Below, in pieces: positions 1-9,837 of a stretch of 64,000 nt of DNA (positions are counted from its first letter, which is position 1; each line of letters opens with the position of its first letter). Made by a program: the position numbers and the translations under genes. The stretch is from Planctomycetaceae bacterium (GTDB taxonomy: Bacteria > Planctomycetota > Phycisphaerae > UBA1845 > UTPLA1): the NCBI GenBank assembly GCA_006969385.1, contig CP030884.1:4148249-4212248 (forward strand). The letters are read 5' to 3'. The notes under the pieces are model-generated. The model had not been told where the DNA came from. It did not search any database and saw only the letters and a program-made list of their open reading frames with translations.

Positions 1-834
1 CGCCCGCGCTTTTGCGCCGAGCGTCAGCATGATGGAGGCGCGCGGCGAAGCGCCGTACTGCACGAGGTGGGCGATATCGAGGCCAAACTTCTTCGGGTCG
101 CGCGTGGCGATCACGAGCGATACGATGAAGTCTTTGATCTTGTCATCGATGTAAATATCGTCCACGACTTGGCGGGCGCGAATAATATCGTCGGGGCTCA
201 TGACCGGCTCGACCGTAAGCGCGTCGCTCGTTCTGGCCATACGGTCGAGAATGAGCCGCTCCTCTTCGGGCGTGGGGTAGTTCACCAGCACCTTCAGCAT
301 GAAGCGATCGACCTGCGCCTCGGGCAGCGGGTACGTGCCTTCCTGCTCGATCGGGTTTTGCGTGGCCATCACGAGAAACGGCACGGGTAAGGCGAACGTT
401 TCGTCGCCGATGGTGACCTGATGTTCCTGCATCGATTCGAGCAGGGCGCTTTGCACCTTGGCGGGGGCTCGGTTGATTTCGTCGGCAAGTATCAGGTTCG
501 CGAAGATCGGCCCTTTCTTGACGCGAAACGCTTGCGTTTGAGGTTCGTACACGAGGGTGCCGACGAGGTCGGCCGGTAATAGGTCGGGCGTGAACTGCAC
601 GCGTTGAAAGCTCGTCTGCAGAGCCCGCGCCAGCGTCGACACAGTCCGCGTTTTGGCCAAGCCGGGCACGCCTTCGAGCAGGATATGACCGCCCGCAAGA
701 ATGCCGACGATCAGGCTGTCGATCATGGCTTGCTGGCCGACGATTACGCGGCCGATCTCCTCGCGCAACCGGGCAAACGGCGCGCTGGCCGACTGTACGG
801 CATCACCGATATTTTTTATGTCGAGTTGCGTCAC
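1..834 (-). CDS. MoxR-family AAA+ ATPase (C-terminus beyond window)
   Basis: The minus-strand frame is open from 834 to the window edge (278 codons). It begins with a GTG (832-834) preceded by GAGAAGG about 9 nt upstream. The protein has a Walker A box (GVPGLAKT), a Walker B box (LILADEINRAPAKVQ) and a sensor-1 type segment (VMATQNPIEQEGTYPLPEAQ), which together are diagnostic of MoxR ATPases. MoxR proteins act as chaperone-like ATPases, usually encoded next to DUF58 and von Willebrand A proteins; those partners would lie to the left, outside the window. The lid domain is partly present and the extreme C-terminus is missing. Family assignment is secure; the substrate is unknown. Confidence 0.93.
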   Translation of the reverse strand, partial: MTQLDIKNIGDAVQSASAPFARLREEIGRVIVGQQAMIDSLIVGILAGGHILLEGVPGLAKTRTVSTLARALQTSFQRVQFTPDLLPADLVGTLVYEPQTQAFRVKKGPIFANLILADEINRAPAKVQSALLESMQEHQVTIGDETFALPVPFLVMATQNPIEQEGTYPLPEAQVDRFMLKVLVNYPTPEEERLILDRMARTSDALTVEPVMSPDDIIRARQVVDDIYIDDKIKDFIVSLVIATRDPKKFGLDIAHLVQYGASPRASIMLTLGAKARA

Positions 835-1069
835 AGACGTCGTCCTTCTCGATTCAGTCAACTTGATATTCCATTTGTAACGAGCCTCGATTCTCGTCAA
901 GAACCGGGTGTTCATCAAGCCAAACGAACGACAGCCGCGAGCTTTACAGGTGCCGTCATTATCTGACGTCCCACGGTCGTCGATTGGTGAGCTATGTTCG
1001 CTGCGACTGCGTCAGGTAACTTGACGCTCGCTTGAAATCAAGCGATTTCGTATTTGTATCGATGGTGGG

Positions 1070-3136
1070 CTAACTTGGGGGGCGGATTACCACAACCACG
1101 CCATCCGACTCGCCATCTGCCGTGACGGCCCGCAATCGATGTCGTCCGATTGGCAACTCGAAGCGCGGCTCGGTGTCGGTGCCCGCGAATACGTCGTTGA
1201 TGAACCACGTAACCGGCGTAGCGCGATTGACCTGTGCATGCACGGCGGTGCGGCCATTGATCGCGACGAAGCGCGAATCGCGCGGCGGGCTGAGGATGCG
1301 TAGCGGTGCTTGTTCGTCGGCCTCGAATTGAATGGGATTGGTCACGAGCCAGTCGGGGCAGGTCGGTGACTTGGAGGTGCAACGCTGCTTTATCGCGGGT
1401 GTTTCAAACAAGTTACGTAGCAATGGTTCCGCAGCGATCTTGCCAACGAAACTTGAATGGGCCGCACCACTGAAACGACCAACCCAAACGCCCAGTGCGT
1501 AGCGCCCGTTATGTCCGATGGCCCAGGCGTCGCGCCGCGCCGAGCTGGTTCCCGTTTTCCACATATACCAACCGTGCGTGGCGAGCGTCGCGCGGCGCGC
1601 CTCGGGGCGCTCGCGTTCGATGTTGGATAACGTATGGTTAATCGCCGCGCATGTTTGGCTGGAAAAGACCGCTGTGCCTACCATTGTCGGTTCATCAACG
1701 AAAAGTCGCGGCGGAACGTAGGTGCCACTGCGCGCAAACACGGCGTATGCACTTACCAAATCCAGCAAGCGCGCTTCGGCACCACCCGTGACCAGGCTTA
1801 GGCCGGCGCGCTGCACGGTCGCCCGCGTGTAACGAATCCCGCATTGACTAAGGGTGTGCGCGCACGCGTCGAGACCGAGATGTTGCGCGATGGCTAGCGC
1901 CGGGATATTGAGCGAGCGACGCAGGGCGGCGGCGACTGTGACTTCGCCGAGATAGTCGTGGCTGTAGTTGCGCGGTCGCCATTCGGCGAAAGTCGTTTGA
2001 CGATCTGTAACTATTATCGACGGATGGAGGCGTTGGCGCTCGAACGCTGTTGCGTAAATGAAGGGCTTCAACGTTGAGCCCGGGCTGCGAAATGCAAGTA
2101 CGCCGTCGATGTTGCCCGTTTGTCGATCGTGTTGGTTGGCATTGCCGACCCATGCGACGATAGACGCGTCTCGCACATCGATGACGACGACGGCGATATC
2201 GCTATCTTCGGGTAAGTTGCTTAGATGCTCGGCAACGGCTCGCTCGACGATATTCTGGATGGCGAGGTCAATGGTTGTCTTGCCGCCGCTTGGTCGCCTT
2301 GCTAATGCTGCTGTTGTAACGAAATCAGGTATGCGGGTGCGATCCCAGGGTCGGAGCTTAATCGACGATTGACTTGCTGCTGTTGCCTCGTCTTCAGTTA
2401 AGTATCCTTCATTTCGCATGCGGATGATTGCGTAGTTGCGGCGAATGCGAGTGCGATCGGCGTGACGGTCGGGGCGCAACCGTTCGGGCGACTGTGGAAT
2501 GGCTGCAAGCAAGGCGGCTTCGGCGACGGTCAAATTGACGGCGGATTTATTGAAGTAGGTGCGGGCGGCGGCTTCGGCGCCGCGCACATTGCCGCCGTAG
2601 GGTGCGATGTTCAAATAGAGCGCGAGCAGTTCGTCTTTGGTGAAATGATTCTCAAGCTGAATCGCGCGAAACGCCTCGGCCGTCTTGGCCGACCAGGTGC
2701 GCGGCTGCGGGTTTAACATACGCGCAATCTGCATCGGTAACGTACTCGCTCCGGAAACGACTTTGCCATGCGTTAGGTTCTGCCAAGCGGCGCGCCCGAT
2801 AGCAATCGGATCGACGCCATAATGGAAATAAAAGCGTTCGTCTTCGAGCGCGAGCGTTGCATGCTTAAGATGCGGCGACAGCGCATCGCTGGCGACCGGC
2901 AAGCGCCACTGTTGCTCGCTGCCGGTTGCGATGTATAGCGTGTTTCCGTGGCGGTCGGTTACGACCGGGCTGGCCGGGAAGTGCCGAATGGCAGCGATTG
3001 GCAATGGCCAGATGGCATCGGCAATAAGGAACGCGAGCACACATAGTCCAATGCAAGCACCACACGCCAATGCCTTGCGCCGCGCCCATCGTCGCCAACG
3101 AGTCGGTAGCCGTGCTGTTGCTGTGTCATTGCTCAT
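1070..3136 (-). CDS. pbpC: Penicillin-binding protein 1C (bifunctional glycosyltransferase/transpeptidase)
   Basis: A single N-terminal membrane anchor (about residues 25-45) is followed by a GT51 transglycosylase domain with EDERFYFHYGVDP and GASTLPMQIAR motifs. A transpeptidase domain follows, with S-T-L-K (Ser354 nucleophile, Lys357), a SLN box and a KTGTS box. The C-terminus is a BiPBP_C-like beta domain (roughly the last 90 residues), typical of PBP1C. All catalytic motifs are intact. The gene lies 122 bp downstream of the alpha-2-macroglobulin gene in the same direction, the same pairing as yfhM-pbpC in enterobacteria, where PBP1C is thought to repair peptidoglycan after attack. I chose ATG 3136; a GTG at 3178 would add 14 residues, and neither has a strong Shine-Dalgarno sequence. 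Confidence 0.93.
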   Translation of the reverse strand: MSNDTATARLPTRWRRWARRKALACGACIGLCVLAFLIADAIWPLPIAAIRHFPASPVVTDRHGNTLYIATGSEQQWRLPVASDALSPHLKHATLALEDERFYFHYGVDPIAIGRAAWQNLTHGKVVSGASTLPMQIARMLNPQPRTWSAKTAEAFRAIQLENHFTKDELLALYLNIAPYGGNVRGAEAAARTYFNKSAVNLTVAEAALLAAIPQSPERLRPDRHADRTRIRRNYAIIRMRNEGYLTEDEATAASQSSIKLRPWDRTRIPDFVTTAALARRPSGGKTTIDLAIQNIVERAVAEHLSNLPEDSDIAVVVIDVRDASIVAWVGNANQHDRQTGNIDGVLAFRSPGSTLKPFIYATAFERQRLHPSIIVTDRQTTFAEWRPRNYSHDYLGEVTVAAALRRSLNIPALAIAQHLGLDACAHTLSQCGIRYTRATVQRAGLSLVTGGAEARLLDLVSAYAVFARSGTYVPPRLFVDEPTMVGTAVFSSQTCAAINHTLSNIERERPEARRATLATHGWYMWKTGTSSARRDAWAIGHNGRYALGVWVGRFSGAAHSSFVGKIAAEPLLRNLFETPAIKQRCTSKSPTCPDWLVTNPIQFEADEQAPLRILSPPRDSRFVAINGRTAVHAQVNRATPVTWFINDVFAGTDTEPRFELPIGRHRLRAVTADGESDGVVVVIRPPS

Positions 3137-3300
3137 TTCGTGAGTAATTGAGATTTGATCAATACCATTGACACTCACCCCAGCCGTTCAGGCTCCCGCC
3201 TTGGTCGCCTTCAATCTGGAAGGGAGAGGGAGCGAATGCAACCACTACACGGGAGCAAACGCAACCTACCGCCTCAAGGTTGTCGGCGCATCAAGATGCC

Positions 3301-6300
3301 TTACTGCGTCACCGTGATGCGACCGCCGCCGTGGCGGCTGGCGAGGCTGCCGTCGTACATGCAGTTGGCTTCGATCGGCGGCAGCGTGAAATCGCCGCGA
3401 CCGACGACGCGCAAGTGATATTCAAAGGTGGCCGGTTGATTGGTGATGGAAGCAAACACCAATACCCGGTCGTCTTCAAACTGCACCGAGTCGGTCGCGA
3501 GCGTGCCCGCTGTGTATTCGACAGCCGACGTCGCCAGCGCCGGATTCTCTGCCTCGGTTGCTCCCGGCAAGGCATCGATAATGGCGATGTTGGGCAGCAC
3601 CTCACCGGCGGCCAGGCCTACGGCGGAAACGGTCAATTGCACGCGAATGAGATCGCCGACCTTGATTGCACTTGGATCGACCGGCTTACCGTCAGCAGTG
3701 AGCCATTGCCGCCGAATTTTTAGACCATTGTCGAAATAAGGTTGCTCTATCGGTTCAGACGCTAAACCGCGATGGGTGCACGTGACAAAGTAGGAACCCG
3801 TGCCTTCAGAGGAGACCGTGACCTCGTCGCCACTGGTAACAGCCTTCATTGGCGTTGGCGTATTGTTATCAAAGTCGATCGGCTCTGCATCGCCAATAGC
3901 CAACTGGCCGGAAAATACCGCGTCTTGCGGTTGGCGACGGTAGTAGCGTGCCAACGCGCTCAGACAGGTCGCGTTTTCCAACGTCGAATGCCAGCGCGAT
4001 TGCTCGCGCGCGGCAAGCAGTTGAGCGACGACCTGATGCTCGGGTTCGTCGTCGTGGTTGAAATCGAGCAAGGCATCGAGCAAGACCGCCTGCTGCCGAA
4101 TGGGAGACGTGATCCGTCCGGCTCCCAACGCCCGGCTGGTCATAATGTTTAACACGCCGTCTGATAGCAACTGTGCCGCGCGGTCGCGATGACCGGTGCT
4201 CAACCATGCCCGTGCGAGATAACAACGCCCTTCGAGGTCGAGCTGGTCCGCGTCGTCGCTCAGGTTGGCCATCATGCCCAACGGTGCCGCATCGAGTTGG
4301 GTGAGAACGAATGCGATGGCGGGCAGCAGGGTCAAGCGGTGAGACTGATCGTTTTCATCGTTGCTTTCTGCCATGCGTTTGGCAGCGCGCGCTAGGTAAC
4401 GTTCGACGCCATCGAGCAATTCGTTATTGATCTCGAAGCCTGCGGTCTTGGCGGCGAGTAAAACTTGAGTCGCATACGTCGTGCCCCACAAGTTCGGCTC
4501 GGGATTATTCGGCCAGAACGCCAGCCCGCCGCCGGTCGTTTGCATCGACCAGATGCGGACGAGGCCTGCGTGTATACGATTGTCGATATCCGCTCGCTCG
4601 TCATCGGTGGTTTCGATTATCTCCCGGGCACAGATAAGACCGTGCACGCGGCTCGACGTTTGCTCGAGGCAGCCGTGGGGATAATCGAGCAACGCTTCGT
4701 AGGCCGGCATCAACTCCGCGGCGGGCGTGGGTTGCACTTGGATGCGCGTTTTCAACGTACCATCGAGAAAACCGCCGGGGTTGGGCATTTGCCACGACTC
4801 GCCCGCCGGAACGCGCTGGGTGTACGAAACGGTGCGAATCGACGTCAACGGCCGCACCGGAATCATGCCGGTCGATTCCGCCGTTTCGAACTCATTGTTA
4901 TCTGCAGACTTCCAACGCGCCGTAACGCGGATCGATGCGCGACCGGGCTGGGTTGCGATCAACTTCAGCCAGACGGTCTGCGACGAATCGGCGGCGATGG
5001 TGAACGTCTCAGTTTCAACTTCGGCCACCTCAACGCCATCAGCCGCGATAATGTCGATTTCGATCTCGTGTTCCGCGTCGGATTGGTTAAAGATTTTGAC
5101 CGGCACCCAGGCTTCGTCGCCGGGCGATAAAAAGCGCGGCCATTGTGCCTCGACCATCAACGGTGCGGACAGTACGACCGGCATCTCGTTAGAAGCATAC
5201 CGATCGCCGTGAACTGCCAATGCCATCACGCGTAAGCGCCCTTGTGTCGGTGGGGCGATGAATGCGAAACTCACTTCACCGTTTTCGTCTACGGGCAGCG
5301 CTTTTTGCCATGCAACGAAGCCGGCTTGGCGTTCCATCGAGACCAGCGAGCGCATCAGTGCGTCGTCCGACAAGCCATCGGCGTTAAAATCGTCATCGCC
5401 CGCGCCGATCTGATTCGTCGACAGTGGGCGAACGTAATCCGGCAACAATCGATTGAAGATATCAAAGTGCTCGATGGTCGCGGCTCGTGGTGCAAAGAAG
5501 TGCGCCAACGGGTCCGGCGTTTTGAAGGCAGTCGGCAATAACAGCCCTTCGTCAACGGCAAAAACATGGACGACGGTCGGGCTTGATGATTCGTCGTCTG
5601 GGGTGGTGACGCGTGCCTTAATGGTGACTTCAGAACCCGGGCGCGCATCAACGGGGGCATCTAATTCCAAAGTCAGCGCGCGCTGGTTGAAGTCAACTGG
5701 AACGCGGGTGATGCCGCGGGCCCGCAACGGTTTCCACTTCGTCGCTTCCAGGTTGAGCGGACGAATGACGCTCGCCGTCAGAAACGCGTCGCGCCGTAAA
5801 TCATCCGGGATCGGTACCTCGATCGTTTCGGTGTTACCGGTCATCTTCAGCGCTTGCGACCAGATCACGCGGTCGGTTTCCAAGGCGACGAGTAACGTAC
5901 CTTTCATACCGGCACGTACCGTCGCCGTGGCCGTATCGCCGGGGAGGTAATTCGAGTCGTCAAGCTTGAGTTCGACTTGCTCGGGAAGTGCGACGGCAAA
6001 CGACTCGTCGTGGGCATCGCGATGGCGAACGTACAAGGCCCACTCGGCCGTTAACCCCGATTCGGGCTCGGTCAGGCGAAGCTGATACTGGCCGGGTGTG
6101 CTGAGCGCGACCGGCACCGTGCCACTCGACGCGGGATCATGTTGGTTGAGGTTCTGGGTTGCAACTTCGATGCGTCGCTCGGTGCTTTCCCAACGCATGC
6201 CACTGCCCGTATCTCGAATGGCCCAGTCGTATTCGATGCGTTCGACCAACAACGCGATCGGCTTACCGTCGGCCCATTCGCCTTGGCCGGTCACTTGTGC

Positions 6301-8691
6301 CCATTGTACTTCGATGGTCTCGCCAGATGGTGCGGCGTTACCGATCGGCAGGCGCATACCGAGATGTCGATCGGCAGGATCAGAACCGAAACTGAGCCGC
6401 TGCGACACCGATCGACTGCCGGGTTCGGTGACAGTGACGGCGACGCGCGCTTCCCAGAGCCCGGGGCCCGACGCCGCCGGGATGTTCACGGTTGCATGAC
6501 CCGCATCGTCGAGCGTGGTGCTGATTTCCTCAATCACCTGCTCGTCTTCGATCTTCAACGGCTCAAACACAAAGCCTTCAAACATGGAAGGTTTAAACGC
6601 TCTCCGTACGTATTGACCGCTGACCGTTGCTGGTAGTGCCGCCGCCGGTTTGCCGAATAGATACTGCGCGTCGATGTCGATCTGCGGTTTCTCTTTGCCT
6701 AGGAACGTTGGCTTCGCGCTGGCGGCTGCGACTTCGAGGCGCACCGGCAGGATGCTTTCCACCAACGCCGTCGCGGTCCCCAAATCTTTTTGGGTTCCCG
6801 GAATGCTGACGCTAAATGTGTATCGACCAAGCTGCGCCGACGGCGGTGTCGGAACATCGAGATGAAAAAAGCCACCGAGTGATTCGTCGGGCCTAATGGT
6901 TTCGCTCACCAACGTCTTGCCGTCCGGTCGCTTGGCCGTGATCGAAATCGGAAACGGCGGCGGGGCAACACCGGTTTGGTCGCGAAGGATGCCCGTGAGA
7001 TGAATCACATCGCCGGGGCGATAAGCGCCGCGTTCTGTGTAAACGAAGGCGTCGTAGGTTTCGACGGGTGGACGTCCGGCAAGGTCGTTTTGCTCGGGGC
7101 TCCAGTTGTCGCGGTCGAGCAGAAGATAACTTAGATCGTGGTCTTTTTCTGCGACGATCACCCAAGCGTCGCCCTCGGTGCCCGAGCCCGTTGGAAGTTC
7201 CAACAGCGCTCGGCCCTGTTCGTCGGTCGTTGCTTCGGCAAGCAATTGGTTGGTGTAGGAATAGGCCCGCAGCTTGACGGCATCGACGGTGGTGCTGTTG
7301 GCAATGGATGTTACCCAGCAGAACACGCCGTCTTTCTGCATGCGCGCCGCGATGGCCAAATCACTGACCGCGATAACGGCTGAGTCATTATGCCAGTAAC
7401 TCTGGTCGCCCTTAATGCTAACGTGATAAATCCCCGGTTGCCGTTCGATCAACTCGCCAAGGTTTAGCACCGATTTGGCCAGCTCGTTTTTATTCGCGGA
7501 GACGGTCAGTTTCTTCGATAAGATCTCTTTCCCGGTCGTATCCGCATCACCGCCGTGCAGGTGTGCAACTAGATTATTCGGATACAGTCGCGTCACGGTC
7601 GCGGTGAGGTCGTTGTAATTGACCGTTTCAACATCGAGCAGCATGTGGCCCGCCGGGCTCAAGACGCCGCGGCCCGTCGTCAGTCGGAGTTGCGGGTCGC
7701 GGTCGGGAATTTGCACCGTCTTAGTGATGTTCTCTTTCGTGATGGTGCCGTTGCGGGCGACCAATCCGGGTTCAACCGTGATGGCGTAACGCTTGCCGCA
7801 CTCAAACGGTCCTTCGATCGAAAGACTGTCGTAATAGATCGACGTGCGGATGCCGGCGACCGGCGGTGAGATACTGACCTGCGGAATGGCGGCGTTGCGC
7901 TTGAGGCGATTGTTGAAGTTGAGCCGGATCGTGGCCTCGTCGGCGAAGTCGTGCGGATGGGCGTAAACGTATTCAACGTCAAGCAGTTCATGGCAGGTTA
8001 ATTGCTGCTCGTAGCTAACGCCCAACGATAAATCACCGTCGGCGGGTGTTAGCCGTTCGGCGATGGTTAACATCGCGCTGGTCGCCGTAGGCCGATCGAA
8101 GCGCACGGAATGCGTTTTGGTGTTTTGCCGCGTGAGCAGCGTGGATTTAAGGGGCTGCTGATTTCCGAGGTCGCGCACTTGCAGCGCTTGTTCTAACGCG
8201 GTGCCATTGACCGGCTGGTTAAAGGTGATCTCCACATTAACGTGGCTCTTATCCGACGAGGCGATGCCGCACTGCAGCACCTTGAGCGACTCTGTTGTGA
8301 ACGTGGCCGTTCGCTCGCCGATCAATCGCGCGCCGAGCGCGCGCTCGCAGGCAGGCGTCGGCTTTAAGGCGTATTGGCGACCGGCTTCGAGTTGTTCCTC
8401 TAGCTGATATTCGATGCGGTCGGTGGCGGCGAAGGTCCAGCGGCCTTTGCGCGGCGGATCGAGTTGAAACGGCGGTTCACCCAGCGGTTGGCCCACGCGT
8501 TCGGCGGGCACGATTTGACGGTCGAACACCAAGGCGAGACGGTCGGCCAAATCCGCCGGGCCATCGGGGATTTGTCGAGCGATCTCGACCTCTAACGGGC
8601 CGGCTTCGCTGCGGCTGAGCTGTAACGCGAGGGCTCCGGTCAGTGCGCCGGCCAGAAAGATTCCGCAACCAAAGAGAATGTTTCGCCGCAT
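3301..8691 (-). CDS. Bacterial alpha-2-macroglobulin (thioester protease trap)
   Basis: A 1796-residue exported protein. The start at 8691 is preferred because AAGGAG sits 7 nt upstream and it places a hydrophobic export/anchor segment at residues 4-22; an ATG at 8748 lacks a ribosome-binding site. Macroglobulin (MG) beta-sandwich repeats occupy the first two thirds, including the bacterial 'AYRPGD.I.L.G..R' signature of MG3/MG4. The thioester motif PHGCLEQTSSR is intact (Cys about 1341, Gln 1344), followed by the alpha-helical TED domain and a C-terminal receptor-like domain. Such proteins trap attacking proteases in the periplasm. A Cys at residue 8 exists but the context is a poor lipobox, so anchoring is probably by the N-terminal helix. 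It heads the operon with pbpC. Confidence 0.95.
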   Translation of the reverse strand: MRRNILFGCGIFLAGALTGALALQLSRSEAGPLEVEIARQIPDGPADLADRLALVFDRQIVPAERVGQPLGEPPFQLDPPRKGRWTFAATDRIEYQLEEQLEAGRQYALKPTPACERALGARLIGERTATFTTESLKVLQCGIASSDKSHVNVEITFNQPVNGTALEQALQVRDLGNQQPLKSTLLTRQNTKTHSVRFDRPTATSAMLTIAERLTPADGDLSLGVSYEQQLTCHELLDVEYVYAHPHDFADEATIRLNFNNRLKRNAAIPQVSISPPVAGIRTSIYYDSLSIEGPFECGKRYAITVEPGLVARNGTITKENITKTVQIPDRDPQLRLTTGRGVLSPAGHMLLDVETVNYNDLTATVTRLYPNNLVAHLHGGDADTTGKEILSKKLTVSANKNELAKSVLNLGELIERQPGIYHVSIKGDQSYWHNDSAVIAVSDLAIAARMQKDGVFCWVTSIANSTTVDAVKLRAYSYTNQLLAEATTDEQGRALLELPTGSGTEGDAWVIVAEKDHDLSYLLLDRDNWSPEQNDLAGRPPVETYDAFVYTERGAYRPGDVIHLTGILRDQTGVAPPPFPISITAKRPDGKTLVSETIRPDESLGGFFHLDVPTPPSAQLGRYTFSVSIPGTQKDLGTATALVESILPVRLEVAAASAKPTFLGKEKPQIDIDAQYLFGKPAAALPATVSGQYVRRAFKPSMFEGFVFEPLKIEDEQVIEEISTTLDDAGHATVNIPAASGPGLWEARVAVTVTEPGSRSVSQRLSFGSDPADRHLGMRLPIGNAAPSGETIEVQWAQVTGQGEWADGKPIALLVERIEYDWAIRDTGSGMRWESTERRIEVATQNLNQHDPASSGTVPVALSTPGQYQLRLTEPESGLTAEWALYVRHRDAHDESFAVALPEQVELKLDDSNYLPGDTATATVRAGMKGTLLVALETDRVIWSQALKMTGNTETIEVPIPDDLRRDAFLTASVIRPLNLEATKWKPLRARGITRVPVDFNQRALTLELDAPVDARPGSEVTIKARVTTPDDESSSPTVVHVFAVDEGLLLPTAFKTPDPLAHFFAPRAATIEHFDIFNRLLPDYVRPLSTNQIGAGDDDFNADGLSDDALMRSLVSMERQAGFVAWQKALPVDENGEVSFAFIAPPTQGRLRVMALAVHGDRYASNEMPVVLSAPLMVEAQWPRFLSPGDEAWVPVKIFNQSDAEHEIEIDIIAADGVEVAEVETETFTIAADSSQTVWLKLIATQPGRASIRVTARWKSADNNEFETAESTGMIPVRPLTSIRTVSYTQRVPAGESWQMPNPGGFLDGTLKTRIQVQPTPAAELMPAYEALLDYPHGCLEQTSSRVHGLICAREIIETTDDERADIDNRIHAGLVRIWSMQTTGGGLAFWPNNPEPNLWGTTYATQVLLAAKTAGFEINNELLDGVERYLARAAKRMAESNDENDQSHRLTLLPAIAFVLTQLDAAPLGMMANLSDDADQLDLEGRCYLARAWLSTGHRDRAAQLLSDGVLNIMTSRALGAGRITSPIRQQAVLLDALLDFNHDDEPEHQVVAQLLAAREQSRWHSTLENATCLSALARYYRRQPQDAVFSGQLAIGDAEPIDFDNNTPTPMKAVTSGDEVTVSSEGTGSYFVTCTHRGLASEPIEQPYFDNGLKIRRQWLTADGKPVDPSAIKVGDLIRVQLTVSAVGLAAGEVLPNIAIIDALPGATEAENPALATSAVEYTAGTLATDSVQFEDDRVLVFASITNQPATFEYHLRVVGRGDFTLPPIEANCMYDGSLASRHGGGRITVTQ

Positions 8692-8834
8692 CGTTCGCTC
8701 CTTGAACTGTGGCAGCCGTCCGTGGTAAGAGATGTCGCTAGCGAGCATACGCCCACGACGCCCAAAGGTTCACCACGAATATCAGCATATCGCGCGTCAT
8801 ATTCGTGTCCACAGAATTTCGCGGGCAGGGTATC

Positions 8835-9635
8835 ATGCCCGTCATGTCCCATGTTCCACCCCCCGTCAGCAAGTTGGATATCGCCCGCAACTGGTTACCG
8901 AGATACACCGGCATGCCGATTGACGACTTTGGCGACTATGTGTTGCTGACCAACTTCAGCAACTATGTCGATCGCTTTGCGGCGCAGTTTGGCTGCGATG
9001 TTGAAGGCGAAAATCGCCCCATGCAGGCGGCGACCAACAGCGCCGGCCTCAGCATCGTGAACTTTGGTATCGGCAGCCCCAATGCAGCAATCATCATGGA
9101 CCTATTGATCGCGCGCCAACCAAAGGGCGTGCTGTTTCTAGGCAAATGCGGCGGATTGAAGACGACGACCGAAATCGGGCACTTTATTCTGCCGATCGCG
9201 GCCATTCGCGGGGAGGGAACCAGCGACGACTATTTCCCGCCGGAGGTCCCGGCGCTGCCGAGTTTCAAACTGCATAAATTTGTATCCGACAAGATTTGCG
9301 AACGCGGCTTCGACTATCGCACGGGCGTTGTCTTTACGACCAACCGGCGCGTGTGGGAGCATGACGAAGCGTTTAAGACGCGGCTGCAACGCGTGACGGC
9401 GATTGCGATCGATATGGAGACGGCGACGATCTTTATGGTGGGCCATAGCAACGAGATTTCACGCGGGGCGTTATTGCTCGTCTCCGATGTGCCGATCACG
9501 CCGGAAGGCGTGAAGACCGAGGAAAGCGACGCCGCCGTCACGCGGAATTGGGCCGATTTGCACCTGCAGATTGGCATCGATGCGATGACGCATATCGGGT
9601 CCCACGGCGAACAGATCAAGCACTTCCAGTATTAA
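8835..9635 (+). CDS. amn: AMP nucleosidase, short form
   Basis: A 266-residue cytosolic enzyme of the phosphorylase/nucleosidase superfamily, predicted to split AMP into adenine and ribose-5-phosphate. Visible family features are the NFGIGSPNAA substrate-binding loop, the LFLGKCGGL segment, an AIRGEGTSDDYFPPEVPALP loop characteristic of Amn, and the IDMETATIF motif holding the conserved Met-Glu pair, then SDVP near the C-terminus. It lacks the separate N-terminal domain of the ~480-aa E. coli enzyme, as many bacterial homologues do. ATG 8835 follows GCAGGG closely; ATG 8844 or GTG 8805 are possible alternative starts. It is divergent from the alpha-2-macroglobulin gene, with a 143-bp shared promoter region. 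Confidence 0.88.
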   Translation: MPVMSHVPPPVSKLDIARNWLPRYTGMPIDDFGDYVLLTNFSNYVDRFAAQFGCDVEGENRPMQAATNSAGLSIVNFGIGSPNAAIIMDLLIARQPKGVLFLGKCGGLKTTTEIGHFILPIAAIRGEGTSDDYFPPEVPALPSFKLHKFVSDKICERGFDYRTGVVFTTNRRVWEHDEAFKTRLQRVTAIAIDMETATIFMVGHSNEISRGALLLVSDVPITPEGVKTEESDAAVTRNWADLHLQIGIDAMTHIGSHGEQIKHFQY

Positions 9636-9837
9636 GCTCGATATAACTAGAGCGTCGCGAGGTTCGCGTGCAGACGCGCGCGATAGATACCGCTGACATC
9701 AATCAGAGCCGCGCCCGTGAGGAAGCGGTATCGGTTGGATTGTTCCGGATGGCTTCGACTGCTGACAAATTTCAGCAATTCGGCCCCTGCCACGACAACA
9801 GCATTACCCGATTGTTCGAGCCCAACTTGGAATCGCA